Of a stretch of 44,687 nt of DNA, positions 20,329 through 29,330 are shown in pieces. The notes beneath the pieces are model-generated. The model saw only the letters and a program-made list of their open reading frames with translations. It was not told where the DNA came from and did not search any database. Numbering within the stretch: position 1 is the first letter of the stretch; the number at the start of each line of letters is the position of its first letter. Source of the stretch: an uncultured Sphingomonas sp. (lineage in GTDB: Bacteria > Pseudomonadota > Alphaproteobacteria > Sphingomonadales > Sphingomonadaceae); NCBI RefSeq assembly GCF_946478955.1, contig NZ_CAMLDL010000017.1, forward strand, positions 1-44,687. Direction: 5' to 3'. The position numbers were made by a program, and so were the translations under genes.

Positions 20329-20585
20329 GGCTTGGGCGATGCGCCCTTGGGCGCTTCGGGTTCCATGCTATTGGCCGTCCCCGTACCTGGTGCGGCGCCG
20401 ATCTGTGCCAGCGGCTCTTCGGGATCGGCCGATTTCACCTTGCTAAGCGTCGTATCAATCGGGTCGCTATCGTTACTTGAGCGGCTGATGGCCGTTCCAA
20501 GCAGGACGAGCAGGAACACACAGGCCAAACCGGTCAATCCGATTCTAACCCGCTGCCGTCGTTCGTCTTGATCAACTGATCGCAT
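20325..20585 (-). CDS. Small hypothetical single-pass membrane protein
   Basis: The 86-residue product has a charged N terminus (about 14 residues, with DQDERRQRVR), one membrane helix at about 16-33 (GLTGLACVFLLVLLG) and a Pro/Ala-rich tail. The ATG at 20585 has no strong ribosome site. Its stop overlaps the start of the GldG-like gene, so the two probably act together. I do not recognise the family. Confidence 0.6.
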   Translation of the reverse strand: MRSVDQDERRQRVRIGLTGLACVFLLVLLGTAISRSSNDSDPIDTTLSKVKSADPEEPLAQIGAAPGTGTANSMEPEAPKGASPKP

Positions 20586-20668
20586 CGGCAGCGAATCTAT
20601 GCCCTGTCAGAACCCATTGCAATAAGAGACGCTTTACGAAGCGAGACACAACTGCAAAAGGGCAATCC

Positions 20669-21016
20669 ATGACTCGGAACCTGACCCTTATCGCCGTTGG
20701 CGCGCTTGCGATTGCAGCGTGTAACAAAACCGATCACAACATCGTTGCGGGTGAAAAGCCCGATCCGATGGCCGAACAGCTGAACAATGCTGCTCCGATT
20801 GCCCTGCCGCCGTCGATCCAGGCGAGCAAGTCCTATCGCTGTAAGGACAACAGCCTGGTTTACATCGATTGGCTGAGTGACGGCAGCGCCCGCGTGAAAA
20901 CCAGCAAGACCGACGTCGGCACCCAGGTAACGCCGGACGCAGAAGGCACGCCGTCGCTGAAGGGCGCCGCTGCCGATGCCACCGTTACGGTCGACGGAAA
21001 GAGCTGCAAGGCTTAA
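20669..21016 (+). CDS. Small putative lipoprotein
   Basis: The 115-residue product has a short signal peptide ending in a lipobox (ALAIAAC), so Cys18 is probably lipidated. The mature part contains two further cysteines (YRCKDN and KSCKA) that could form a disulfide, and a segment (NSLVYIDWLSDGSARVKT) faintly like the MliC lysozyme-inhibitor fold. A GGGC-containing purine stretch precedes the ATG. It is followed by a strong terminator at 21044-21072, so it is a single-gene unit. Function unknown. Confidence 0.8.
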   Translation: MTRNLTLIAVGALAIAACNKTDHNIVAGEKPDPMAEQLNNAAPIALPPSIQASKSYRCKDNSLVYIDWLSDGSARVKTSKTDVGTQVTPDAEGTPSLKGAAADATVTVDGKSCKA

Positions 21017-21043
21017 CCATTTCGACCAATGGACCATCGAAAC

Positions 21044-21072
21044 ACCCCCGGCCTCAACCGCCGGGGGTTTTT
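21044..21072 (+). terminator. Rho-independent terminator after the lipoprotein gene
   Basis: A perfect 9-base stem ACCCCCGGC/GCCGGGGGT with a 7-base loop is followed by TTTTC. It lies 28 bases after the lipoprotein stop and ends 31 bases before the purL start, so it also marks the upstream limit of purL. Confidence 0.9.
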
Positions 21073-21103
21073 CTTTGCCGCCTATGGGGCTAGAGGGCCG
21101 CGC

Positions 21104-23383
21104 ATGACCGTAGCAGAAGCTTCCGCCATCACGCCCCAGATTGTTGCCGATCATGGCCTTTCCGAGGAAGAATATAGCCGCATCCTGAACGCGATGGGCC
21201 GGGAACCAAATCTTGTCGAACTGGGCATCTTCTCCGTCATGTGGTCGGAGCATTGCAGCTACAAATCCAGCCGCTTTCACCTGAAGAAGCTTCCGACTCA
21301 GGCGCCTTGGGTGATTCAGGGGCCGGGGGAAAACGCCGGCGTTATCGACATCGGCGATGGCGACGCGGCGATCTTCAAGATGGAGAGCCACAACCACCCG
21401 TCCTATATCGAACCTTATCAGGGCGCGGCGACGGGCGTTGGCGGCATCCTGCGTGACGTATTCACGATGGGCGCGCGTCCAGTGGCGAATATGAACGCGT
21501 TGCGGTTTGGCCGTCCCGACCATCCCAAGATGCGGCATTTGATCAGCGGCGTCGTCAGCGGCATCGGCGGCTATGGCAATTGCGTCGGCGTTCCGACGGT
21601 CGGCGGCGAGGTCAATTTCGATTCCGCCTATGACGGCAACATATTGGTCAATGCCATGACGGTCGGCATCGCCAGGACCGACAAGATTTTCTATTCGGCC
21701 GCCACCGGGATCGGCAACCCGATTGTCTATGTCGGGTCCAAGACGGGTCGTGACGGCATTCATGGTGCAACCATGGCCAGTGCCGATTTTGACGAAAATA
21801 GCGACGAGAAGAGGCCCACCGTTCAGGTCGGTGATCCTTTCACCGAAAAGCTGCTGATTGAGGCGTGCCTCGAACTGATGGCAACCGACGCGATTGTCGC
21901 CATCCAGGACATGGGCGCCGCGGGCCTCACCAGCTCCTCCGTCGAAATGGCGAGCAAGGGCGGTGCAGGTATCCGGCTCAACATGAACAAGGTGCCGTGC
22001 CGCGAAGAGGCCATGACGCCATATGAAATGATGCTCTCGGAATCGCAGGAACGCATGTTGATGGTCCTGAAGCCGGGCCGGGAGGCGGAGGCGGAGGTTA
22101 TCTTCCGCAAATGGGAACTGGATTTTGCGGTTATCGGCGAAGTCACTGACACTGGCCATATGGTGCTTGAATTTGACGGCGAAGTCGTTTGCGACATTCC
22201 GCTGGGTCCGCTGGCTGACGATGCGCCGGAATATGACCGCCCGCATCTTAGCCTCGCCGACTATAAAAAATGGTCACAAGTCACACCGCTCGGCGACGTC
22301 CCGCGGTCGACCGACGTGGCCGCCGACCTTCTGACCGTCATGGGTTCCCCCAACATCGCATCGCGCCGTTGGATCTGGGAACAATATGACAACCAGGTCG
22401 GCGCCGACACGGTGCAAAAGCCTGGTGGCGATGCGGCCGTTGTTCGCGTCCATGGCACCGACAAGGCGCTCGCCATTTCGACCGACTGTACCCCGCGTTA
22501 TGTTTTCGCTGATCCCTATGAGGGCGGAAAACAGGCGATTGCCGAAGCGTATCGCAACCTGTCGGCCGTCGGAGCTACGCCGCTCGCGGTGACGAACTGC
22601 CTCAACTTCGGCAACCCGCAGCGACCGGAAATCATGGCTCAGTTTGTTGAGGCACTGCGCGGCATGGGCGATGCATGCCGAGCGCTGGATTTCCCAATCG
22701 TGTCCGGCAACGTCAGCCTCTACAACGAAAGCAAGGCGACGGGCGGCGGCTCCGCCATCCTGCCGACGCCGGCAATTGGCGGTGTTGGCCTGATGAAGGA
22801 TTGGTCGAAATCGGCCACCATTGCGTTCAAGCAGGAAGCGCAGAAAATCCTGCTGATTGGTGCTGATCCCAAGGCAGCGCCGGAAATTGGCCAATCGGTT
22901 TGGCTGGACGTCTGCAAGAACATGAAGGATGGCCAGCCGCCACATGTCGATCTTCGAAAGGAAGCCGCGAACGGCGCCTTCGTTCGCATGTTGATCGACG
23001 AAGGTTATGTCACTGCGGTCCATGACGTATCGGACGGCGGCATTGTGGTCGCCGTTGCCGAAATGGCGCTCGCCGGAAACATCGGCGCTCGCCTCCTGAT
23101 GGCCAGCTTTGAGGACCGGGTCGACAGCGAGGTCATCCGCCATGACTGGTCCCTGTTTGGTGAAACGCAGGGCCGCTACGTGGTCACGGAACAGCTTGAC
23201 CGCGACATCGTCGAAAAGCTCGCGCGGGAGGCCGGGATCGGCTGTTGTTTCATCGGCTGGACCGGCGGCGAGAGCATTTTTCTTGGCGATGCAGAAGTGG
23301 CAACCGATGGCGAGGTGTCGCTGGCCGACCTGCGCCGCGCACATGAGGCATTCCTGCCGGCATTGATGTCCGGCGAGCTTTAA
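21104..23383 (+). CDS. purL: Phosphoribosylformylglycinamidine synthase subunit PurL
   Basis: PurL converts FGAR to FGAM with ATP in the fourth step of purine synthesis, taking ammonia from PurQ, which is not in this window. The 759-residue product has the size of the small PurL that works with separate PurS and PurQ. Marks are [12 protein letters not shown], the catalytic histidine segment [21 protein letters not shown] (quoted here only as ESHNHPS) and the glycine-rich [18 protein letters not shown] second half carries the matching ADP/ATP-binding repeat ([20 protein letters not shown]). The ATG at 21104 is preceded by AGAGGG; the frame is open upstream through the terminator but is not used. 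Confidence 0.97.
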   Translation: MTVAEASAITPQIVADHGLSEEEYSRILNAMGREPNLVELGIFSVMWSEHCSYKSSRFHLKKLPTQAPWVIQGPGENAGVIDIGDGDAAIFKMESHNHPSYIEPYQGAATGVGGILRDVFTMGARPVANMNALRFGRPDHPKMRHLISGVVSGIGGYGNCVGVPTVGGEVNFDSAYDGNILVNAMTVGIARTDKIFYSAATGIGNPIVYVGSKTGRDGIHGATMASADFDENSDEKRPTVQVGDPFTEKLLIEACLELMATDAIVAIQDMGAAGLTSSSVEMASKGGAGIRLNMNKVPCREEAMTPYEMMLSESQERMLMVLKPGREAEAEVIFRKWELDFAVIGEVTDTGHMVLEFDGEVVCDIPLGPLADDAPEYDRPHLSLADYKKWSQVTPLGDVPRSTDVAADLLTVMGSPNIASRRWIWEQYDNQVGADTVQKPGGDAAVVRVHGTDKALAISTDCTPRYVFADPYEGGKQAIAEAYRNLSAVGATPLAVTNCLNFGNPQRPEIMAQFVEALRGMGDACRALDFPIVSGNVSLYNESKATGGGSAILPTPAIGGVGLMKDWSKSATIAFKQEAQKILLIGADPKAAPEIGQSVWLDVCKNMKDGQPPHVDLRKEAANGAFVRMLIDEGYVTAVHDVSDGGIVVAVAEMALAGNIGARLLMASFEDRVDSEVIRHDWSLFGETQGRYVVTEQLDRDIVEKLAREAGIGCCFIGWTGGESIFLGDAEVATDGEVSLADLRRAHEAFLPALMSGEL

Positions 23384-23452
23384 TCGTGATGACAGCGAGC
23401 TAATCCGCACGCGCGCATCGAAAATCTGGTCGTCAGGCCGACGTTAATCTCT

Positions 23453-23474
23453 ATTGCGAACGACTCTCATTATC
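23453..23474. promoter_or_regulatory. Fur-like iron box upstream of bfd
   Basis: The segment begins ATTGCGA and ends TCATTATC, matching one half of the classical Fur box fully and the other partly (13 of 19 against the E. coli consensus by eye). It ends 15 bases before the bfd start codon. It shares ATTGCGA-N3-ACT-N-TCA with the site before bfr at the same spacing. A GANTC site (23462-23466) lies inside it. Confidence 0.55.
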
Positions 23475-23489
23475 GGCTAAAGAGCGTCC

Positions 23490-23684
23490 ATGATCATCTG
23501 CTCTTGCAATGTGATTCGGGACAGCGACATTCGCGCGGCAGTGCGGCGCGGGTGCAAATCATCCGACGACGCCTATCGATCGATGGGCTGCGACTTCCAA
23601 TGTGGCGGCTGCCGGGATATGGCCGACGAAATTGTCGAAGACGCGATCGCACATCCTTTGCATATTGAACGCAGCGCAGCCTGA
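23490..23684 (+). CDS. bfd: Bacterioferritin-associated ferredoxin Bfd
   Basis: Bfd is a small [2Fe-2S] protein that reduces bacterioferritin so that stored iron can leave. The 64-residue product has the family's cysteine pattern: CSC at residues 4-6 and CGGC at residues 38-41. It has the usual short helical fold length. It sits 110 bases upstream of bfr on the same strand, with Fur-like sites before each gene, which fits iron-starvation control. Confidence 0.93.
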   Translation: MIICSCNVIRDSDIRAAVRRGCKSSDDAYRSMGCDFQCGGCRDMADEIVEDAIAHPLHIERSAA

Positions 23685-23690
23685 CGCGCG

Positions 23691-23713
23691 ATTGCGACTA
23701 ACTATCAGTCGCA
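23691..23713. promoter_or_regulatory. Fur-like palindromic site upstream of bfr
   Basis: A perfect inverted repeat TGCGACT/AGTCGCA with a 7-base centre lies between bfd and bfr. It aligns with the site before bfd over ATTGCGA-N3-ACT-N-TCA. It begins six bases after the bfd stop and is followed by a T-rich stretch, so it could also act as a weak terminator for bfd. The shared pattern makes an iron-regulator operator the better reading. Confidence 0.5.
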
Positions 23714-23794
23714 TATTTTTCCCGTTTTTCCGCCAATTTCTGCCTTTCAATCCGTACGCATGCAGCGTAGGACGGACGGTGAAGGAGACGCGTC

Positions 23795-24274
23795 ATGAAG
23801 GGCAATCCCAGGGTCATCGAGCTGCTCAATGAGGGGCTCAAGGCCGAGCTGACGGCGATCAACCAATATTGGCTTCACTATCGAATGCTGGACGATTGGG
23901 GCGTGACGAAGCTCGCCAAATATGAGCGGCACGAGTCGATTGACGAGATGAAGCATGCCGACAAATTCGCGGAGCGGATCCTGTTCCTTGACGGCCTTCC
24001 CAATTTTCAGTCACTAGGTTCGCTACGCATTGGCGAAACCGTTGAGGAAATTCTGAAGGCCGACCTAGCCGCAGAATATGAGGCGGTCGACATGTATCGA
24101 AACGCCGTGGCCACCTGTGAGGAGCTTCGCGACTACCCCAGCCGCGATCTATTCGCCGAAGTGCTGCGCGACGAGGAAGGGCATGTCGATTTTCTGGAAA
24201 CCCAGTTCGAGCTGATCAAGCAAATGGGTATTCAGAACTATATTCAGATGCAGTCGGAATCCGCCGAAGACTGA
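23795..24274 (+). CDS. bfr: Bacterioferritin
   Basis: Bacterioferritin forms a 24-subunit haem-containing shell that oxidises and stores iron. The 159-residue product keeps every ferroxidase ligand known from E. coli Bfr at the same numbers: Glu18, Glu51, His54, Glu94, Glu127 and His130. The haem-ligand Met52 is also present. A clear AAGGAG ribosome site precedes the ATG. It pairs with bfd upstream. Confidence 0.98.
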   Translation: MKGNPRVIELLNEGLKAELTAINQYWLHYRMLDDWGVTKLAKYERHESIDEMKHADKFAERILFLDGLPNFQSLGSLRIGETVEEILKADLAAEYEAVDMYRNAVATCEELRDYPSRDLFAEVLRDEEGHVDFLETQFELIKQMGIQNYIQMQSESAED

Positions 24275-24280
24275 CGTCCC

Positions 24281-24298
24281 GGGGCGCTGCAGCGCCCC
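24281..24298. repeat. Perfect 18-base palindrome after bfr
   Basis: GGGGCGCTG directly followed by its complement CAGCGCCCC lies six bases after the bfr stop. There is no T-run, so it is not a standard intrinsic terminator. A related stem (TAGGGCG/CGCCCTA) occurs between der and bamB, suggesting a family of short palindromes. Confidence 0.6.
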
Positions 24299-24373
24299 TA
24301 CCGCGCACCAAGCAATCAATGATTGACAGGCCAAGTCCGCTCGCAGACCGTCCGCATCCAAATTGGGGGCGGC

Positions 24374-24817
24374 ATGAAGCATAGTATCGCACGCGCAACG
24401 CTGATCGCTGGCACGTTGGACATATTGTTTGCGATGGCGATTACCCTGATGCGCGGCAAACCGATTCCCGAGCTGTTGCGCTATGTGGCGTCAGGCCCTT
24501 TCCCCGACGCGGTGAATATGGGCGCGGTGGTGGCACTGCTCGGCCTGATCATCCATTTCATATTGATGGCGATTATGGCGTCCGTTTTTTTCTGGTGGCT
24601 TCGCCAATTTCCAAGTTGGGGCGCCAAACCCTATGCTGCCGGGCTGGTCTTTGGGTTGGTCAGCTGTGTCGTGATGAACCTGGTCGTCGTCCATTTCCGC
24701 TTCGGCACCCCATTTCCGCCCAGTCTGCTTGCGATCACGACCCAATTGTTCGCTCACATCGTGCTGGTTGGCATGACCTTCGCCTGGGTCGCAGATCGCG
24801 GCCGCAACGCAAAATGA
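24374..24817 (+). CDS. Hypothetical four-helix membrane protein
   Basis: The 147-residue product has four hydrophobic segments at about residues 8-26, 42-70, 80-103 and 118-140. I chose the ATG at 24374 because GGGGGC precedes it at good spacing; the longer reading upstream is non-hydrophobic and unlikely. Its stop overlaps the start of the DUF418 gene (ATGA), so the two are coupled. I do not recognise a characterised family. Confidence 0.75.
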   Translation: MKHSIARATLIAGTLDILFAMAITLMRGKPIPELLRYVASGPFPDAVNMGAVVALLGLIIHFILMAIMASVFFWWLRQFPSWGAKPYAAGLVFGLVSCVVMNLVVVHFRFGTPFPPSLLAITTQLFAHIVLVGMTFAWVADRGRNAK

Positions 24818-26055
24818 CCGCGACCAGCCTACCCGACACCTCATCGGCCCGCATTTTCAGTCTCGATGCCATCCGCGGCGTCGCGGTGATGGGGATATTT
24901 TCCGTCAACATTATCGCCTTTGCGATGATCGAGGCCGCCTATTTCAATCCGGCTGCCTATGGCGGCTACCATGGTGCCGACCTGTTCGTGTGGGCGTCCA
25001 ATATGTTGCTGATCGACGGCAAGATGCGATCGCTCTTTTCCATGTTGTTTGGCGCATCGATGCTATTGGTAATCGACCGGGCCGAAATTACCGGTCTATC
25101 GCCCGCTGCGGTTCATTTTCGCCGCATGGCGGTGCTTCTGCTGATCGGGCTGGTCCATTACTTCTTGATCTGGTTCGGCGATATTCTCGTCCTTTACGCC
25201 GTATGCGGCATGTTGGCCTATGCCGCGCGCGGCAAGTCGGTACGATCCCTCATAGGCATCGGTATCGCGTTGATGGTCGCTCACATGGCGCTCTTTTCAA
25301 TGCTCATGAACTTCATGAGCCACGCCGATGCCGCCGCCCACGCCCCAGGCGCATCTCAGGAATGGATTGAACAATGGAATAGCGGCCTTGGCGCCTTCTA
25401 CCCATCACCGCCGATAATTGCTGCCGATATGGCCACACATCTGTCGCCCTGGGGCCCGACCATACACAAATTGCACAACTGGCCGTCGCTGATCGTGACG
25501 ACGCTGATGTTCGTCCCAGACACTATCGGCCTGATGTTGTTCGGTATGGCGGGGTACAAGTCCGGCTTTTTGACCGGGCAATGGTCCAACCGGCAATATT
25601 GGCGGATCGCCGCAATCCTCATACCCATTGGTATCGCGTCAGCGGCGGTGCTTGTTGCCGCCGACATCCGGTCGCATTTCTATATCATCACCATGATGAC
25701 CGGCTTCATGGTCATCCTGACGCCCTTCGTCACGCTTCAGGCGGTGGGATATGCGGCGCTGATTATCCTGATGACCCGGCACCATGGACCGATGGCGGTT
25801 CGGGTTGCCGCCGCCGGCCGTGCCGCCTTCACCAATTATCTGGGAACATCAATCGTCGCTACGTTCGTCTTCTACGGCTGGGGGCTTGGCTATTACGGTA
25901 GCGCCAGCAGGGCGGAGGCATGGCTATTGGTTCCCCTTGTCTGGGCAATCATGTTGCTCTGGTCAAAGCCCTGGCTCACCCATTTCCGCTATGGGCCACT
26001 GGAATGGGTATGGCGCAGCCTGTCGCGCGGACAGTTGCAATCGATGCGGCGTTAA
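24814..26055 (+). CDS. DUF418 family membrane protein (YeiB-like)
   Basis: The 413-residue product has about ten membrane helices. It opens with the family start RIFSLDAIRGVAVMGIFSVN and ends with the DUF418 domain (FTNYLGTSIVATFVFYGWGL and LTHFRYGPLEWVWRSL). DUF418 proteins resemble acyltransferase-3-type membrane proteins; their role is not established. The ATG overlaps the preceding membrane gene's stop. Its stop overlaps the end of the convergent Hpt gene by four bases. Confidence 0.9.
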   Translation: MTATSLPDTSSARIFSLDAIRGVAVMGIFSVNIIAFAMIEAAYFNPAAYGGYHGADLFVWASNMLLIDGKMRSLFSMLFGASMLLVIDRAEITGLSPAAVHFRRMAVLLLIGLVHYFLIWFGDILVLYAVCGMLAYAARGKSVRSLIGIGIALMVAHMALFSMLMNFMSHADAAAHAPGASQEWIEQWNSGLGAFYPSPPIIAADMATHLSPWGPTIHKLHNWPSLIVTTLMFVPDTIGLMLFGMAGYKSGFLTGQWSNRQYWRIAAILIPIGIASAAVLVAADIRSHFYIITMMTGFMVILTPFVTLQAVGYAALIILMTRHHGPMAVRVAAAGRAAFTNYLGTSIVATFVFYGWGLGYYGSASRAEAWLLVPLVWAIMLLWSKPWLTHFRYGPLEWVWRSLSRGQLQSMRR

Positions 26056-26486
26056 AGCCGCCCAAATCCCTGATTGGCAACACGGCGGCCAAACCCACTC
26101 GACGGGCCGTTGCGCGTCTGCAGCGGGTTGGTCGCACGGTCAAAAAATTCGATGGTGCGCGACCAAAGTCGGCGAAGCTCGACCACTTCGGGGACAAGTT
26201 CATCGGGGAAGCGGTGCGTTTCAATGCAGGTGCGGGCAACCTGTTCAATATTTTCCGCAACGGCGGCCAGCGGTTCGGCCCCAAATTGGCGCGACTCGCC
26301 CTTCAGCGTGTGGGCGGGAATGACAAGGGCGACCGTGTTCTGTTCGTGCATGGCCTGCTCGATGGCGGCGACGCTCTTCGCGCCATCCTCCCGAAAATAG
26401 CCGAGAATCTTGATAAAGCCGGGCCCAAGCTCGCCGCGGCTGCGTTCAAAATGCACCCAATCAATAATGTCTGAGCCGTCTTCCAC
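26052..26486 (-). CDS. Stand-alone Hpt phosphotransfer protein
   Basis: The 144-residue product contains an Hpt four-helix domain with the phospho-accepting histidine motif AHTLKGESRQFGA near residue 59. Hpt proteins relay phosphate between hybrid kinases and response regulators. The start is a GTG at 26486 with GGGAG 8 bases upstream. The tail after residue 118 is polar and glycine/arginine-rich. No kinase or response regulator is adjacent, so its partners cannot be named. The match could suggest a ChpT/ShpA-like node, but the sequence does not show this. Confidence 0.85.
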   Translation of the reverse strand: MEDGSDIIDWVHFERSRGELGPGFIKILGYFREDGAKSVAAIEQAMHEQNTVALVIPAHTLKGESRQFGAEPLAAVAENIEQVARTCIETHRFPDELVPEVVELRRLWSRTIEFFDRATNPLQTRNGPSSGFGRRVANQGFGRL

Positions 26487-26567
26487 CTGGTTCGCTCCCT
26501 ATGCGCCTGCTGGTCACAGGCGCCGATCCCACGCAATGATCGATACGCGCGAATGGTAAAGGGAGGG

Positions 26568-27917
26568 TTATTTCGACGACGGCCCGAACGGATTTTTCGA
26601 CGCCCGCATGTTCATGCGAAGGGGCACCGGCCCCATCTTCAGTTCACGCCGCATCGAATTGAGCAGATAGCGTTGATAGCTGGTTGGCAATTGGTCGACG
26701 CGGGTGCCAAAAACAACAAATGTCGGCGGCCGCGACTTGATCTGGGTAATGTAGCGCAGCTTGATCCGTTTGCCGCCGGGTGCCGGCGGCGGATTGGCCT
26801 CGATCGCGCGTTCAAACCAGCGGTTCAATTCGCCGGTCGAAATGCGCCTGGACCATTGTTCGCGAATCTCAAACGCCGCGCCCAACAACTGGTCGATGCC
26901 CTTGCCCGTCTTTGCCGAAACCGTGAGGACGGGAACACCCTTCAGCTGCGACAAACCTTCTTCCAGCGCCGCCTTCACGCCGTTGAACAATGATGATGCA
27001 TGTTCGGCAACATCCCATTTGTTCAGCGCGATGATCAGGGCGCGGCCTTCCTCGATTACCTGGTCGGCGATGCGCAGGTCCTGTGCCTCTAGTCCGCGCG
27101 TGGCATCGAGAAGAAGAACAACTACCTCGGCATAATCAATGGCGCGGCGGGTGTCCGCCGCCGACAGTTTTTCAAGTTTGTCGTCAACCTTGGCGCGCTT
27201 GCGAAGCCCAGCGGTATCGACCAGCCGTACTGGCTTCCCATCCCACAACCAGTCGATGGAAATGCTGTCGCGGGTAATGCCCGCCTCCGGACCCGTGATC
27301 ATCCGGTCTTCGTCCAGCATCTTGTTGACGAGCGTCGACTTGCCTGCATTGGGGCGGCCAACGATGGTGATCTTTAACGGACCGCCTTCCTCCTCCTCGT
27401 CCTCTTCAAACTCCTCGTCGCGTTCAACGAACGGGCGGATCGCCGCGAACAGGTCGGCCATGCCTTCGCCATGCTCGGCCGAAAGTGCGAACGGCTCCCC
27501 GAAACCGAGTGCAAATGCCTCAAGACGGCCATCTTCACCCGCGCGCCCTTCCGCTTTGTTGGCAGCTACAACGACCGGCGTGTCCTGGCTGCGCAGCCAC
27601 CGCGCAATCTCCTCATCCAGCGGCGTCAGACCTTCGCGTCCGTCGATCATGAACAGGGCCAAATCGGCCTGTTCAACTGCCGCCTCTGTTTGTTGACGCA
27701 TACGGCCGGGCAGTGATTCGGGATCCTGGTCCTCGAAACCGGCCGTATCCATCACACGAAATTTGAGACCGAGAAGCTCCGCCTCGCCCTCACGACGATC
27801 GCGGGTCACGCCGGGCCTGTCATCGACCAGCGCAATACGCTTACCGACGAGGCGATTGAATAATGTCGATTTGCCGACATTCGGGCGGCCGACGATGGCG
27901 ACAACGGGCTGAGGCAT
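26568..27917 (-). CDS. der: Ribosome assembly GTPase Der (EngA)
   Basis: Der is the tandem-GTPase factor needed for 50S subunit assembly. The product of about 449 residues has two G domains, each with a P-loop: GRPNVGKST near residue 10 and GRPNAGKST near residue 190. Matching switch and NKxD motifs (ANKAEG, which is degenerate, and ALNKWDV) are present. A KH-like C-terminal domain carries the motif PPTFVVFGTR. An acidic linker (about residues 170-185) separates the G domains. The ATG at 27917 is preferred over a GTG six bases upstream because AGGGG precedes it. It is the distal gene of yfgM-bamB-der. Confidence 0.97.
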   Translation of the reverse strand: MPQPVVAIVGRPNVGKSTLFNRLVGKRIALVDDRPGVTRDRREGEAELLGLKFRVMDTAGFEDQDPESLPGRMRQQTEAAVEQADLALFMIDGREGLTPLDEEIARWLRSQDTPVVVAANKAEGRAGEDGRLEAFALGFGEPFALSAEHGEGMADLFAAIRPFVERDEEFEEDEEEEGGPLKITIVGRPNAGKSTLVNKMLDEDRMITGPEAGITRDSISIDWLWDGKPVRLVDTAGLRKRAKVDDKLEKLSAADTRRAIDYAEVVVLLLDATRGLEAQDLRIADQVIEEGRALIIALNKWDVAEHASSLFNGVKAALEEGLSQLKGVPVLTVSAKTGKGIDQLLGAAFEIREQWSRRISTGELNRWFERAIEANPPPAPGGKRIKLRYITQIKSRPPTFVVFGTRVDQLPTSYQRYLLNSMRRELKMGPVPLRMNMRASKNPFGPSSK

Positions 27918-27957
27918 AGGCACCGCCCCTGCCCGTCTCGCATGGCTACGTCAACTA

Positions 27958-27977
27958 TAGGGCGCTCGCACGCCCTA
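27958..27977. repeat. Short palindrome between bamB and der
   Basis: TAGGGCG and CGCCCTA form a 7-base stem with a 6-base loop in the 62-base gap between bamB and der. It resembles the core of the palindrome after bfr (24281-24298). There is no T-run on either strand, so termination is not indicated. Confidence 0.5.
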
Positions 27978-27985
27978 CCCGACCT

Positions 27986-29317
27986 CTAACGGTAGGCGAC
28001 CAAATTGCCGCCGTCGGTCAGGATGAACAGCGTATTCTGAGCCACGACCGGCTGGAAGCTGAGGCCCTGCTTGAGATCAACCTGGCTCTGAAAACTGCCG
28101 TCGGTGGGATTGACGTTGATCATCGCGCCGTTCGATCCAACCAGGATGAGGCGATCACCGGCAAGAACGGGGCCGTGATAGGTAATTGCCCCCTTCTTGT
28201 CCTTCATGTCTTCCCAGCGCGGAAGCTGGTTGATCCAGCGGATTTTGCCAGTCTCGCGTTGAGCGGCAATCAACTGTCCCTTGTCGTTGACGGCGAACAG
28301 CCAATCGCCCGCGACCCACGGCGTTGAAATGCCGCCAAAATTCATTTCCCACATACGCTGGCCAGAGAACAGATCGAGCGCAACCATGCGACCGCCCTGC
28401 CCAACCGCGTAGACAGCACCGCCATCAATCACCGGATCGGCGTCAATATCGCTAAGCGATGACACACTGGTAGTGATCGACGTGCGCGCGAGCGCGTCCT
28501 GCCATACCTGGCGGCCGTTCTCGTACCGGTAAGCGTTCAGTTCACCCGACGAGAAGCCGGCAACGACGGTGCCCTGTCCCACGGCCGGCGATGCGGCGCC
28601 CAGAACGCCCGCGATTTCGAGCGCGGCGGCGTTCGACCAGTTGGTCGTGCCATCGCTTGTTTTCAGCGAGTAAATCTGATTGTCCTGGCTCATCACATAG
28701 AGAGCGTCGCCCGACACCGAAGGCTCACCGCGCAGCGCGCCGCCGGGGCGAACCGTCCAAATGACCGCGCCAGTCCCAGCGTCCAGCGCCGCGACATAAC
28801 CAAGGCCGTTGGTCGCGTAAACGCGCCCCGCGTCATAGGCGACGCCGCCGCCATACAGCGACGCGCTGTTCTTGCCGTCGTCGCCAAAACGCGCCGTCCA
28901 AAGCTGGCCGCCATTGCGCATGTCGAATGCGCGGACGGACCCGTTGACGTCGATTGTAAACACCTTGCCGTCGGCAACCACCGGACCCGAAGCGAGGCGC
29001 GCTTTCTTGCCGCTCCCTTCGCCAATTGAACTGGTCCAGGCGACACCAAGCGACGTGCCAAGTGCTACATGGCCAACGGCCTTGCGGGCATTGCCGCCCG
29101 ATTGCGCCCAATCCGCATTTTCCGTTGCGGCGGGAAGCGACATTGGGGCTGCTGCCGTTGCCGGGTCGACTTCAATGTCCGCTTCGTTGACCAGAACGGC
29201 CACACGGTCGCCAAGCACCGGCGTCTTGGGCTTCTTCTTGAAAAGGCCGCCGCCACCGCACCCGGCAAGAAGCGTCGCGGTCAACAGAACAACCGTCAGT
29301 TTCGAATTGCTGCGCAT
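27986..29317 (-). CDS. bamB: Outer membrane protein assembly factor BamB
   Basis: BamB is the beta-propeller lipoprotein of the BAM complex that inserts beta-barrel proteins into the outer membrane. The 443-residue product has a signal peptide with the lipobox LLAGC. Repeated PQQ-type propeller blades follow, with motifs such as GKVFTIDVNGSVRAFDMRNG, YVAALDAGTGAVIW and RMVALDLFSGQRMWEM. I chose the ATG at 29317 because it gives the signal peptide; the upstream extension overlaps the TPR gene. It lies 13 bases after that gene and 68 bases before der, the usual arrangement. Confidence 0.95.
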   Translation of the reverse strand: MRSNSKLTVVLLTATLLAGCGGGGLFKKKPKTPVLGDRVAVLVNEADIEVDPATAAAPMSLPAATENADWAQSGGNARKAVGHVALGTSLGVAWTSSIGEGSGKKARLASGPVVADGKVFTIDVNGSVRAFDMRNGGQLWTARFGDDGKNSASLYGGGVAYDAGRVYATNGLGYVAALDAGTGAVIWTVRPGGALRGEPSVSGDALYVMSQDNQIYSLKTSDGTTNWSNAAALEIAGVLGAASPAVGQGTVVAGFSSGELNAYRYENGRQVWQDALARTSITTSVSSLSDIDADPVIDGGAVYAVGQGGRMVALDLFSGQRMWEMNFGGISTPWVAGDWLFAVNDKGQLIAAQRETGKIRWINQLPRWEDMKDKKGAITYHGPVLAGDRLILVGSNGAMINVNPTDGSFQSQVDLKQGLSFQPVVAQNTLFILTDGGNLVAYR

Positions 29318-29330
29318 GCTGATTTTAATC

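Noticed and set aside
20597..22246. Long minus-strand open frame of 549 residues opposite purL
   Set aside because: It is antisense to a complete, recognisable purL, has no family features or ribosome site, and is the usual shadow of high-GC coding.
22274..23410. Minus-strand open frame of 378 residues opposite the end of purL
   Set aside because: It is antisense to purL, with low-complexity, shadow-type composition and no recognisable domain.
24281..24298. Terminator after bfr
   Set aside because: It is a perfect palindrome without a T-run, so I list it as a repeat instead.
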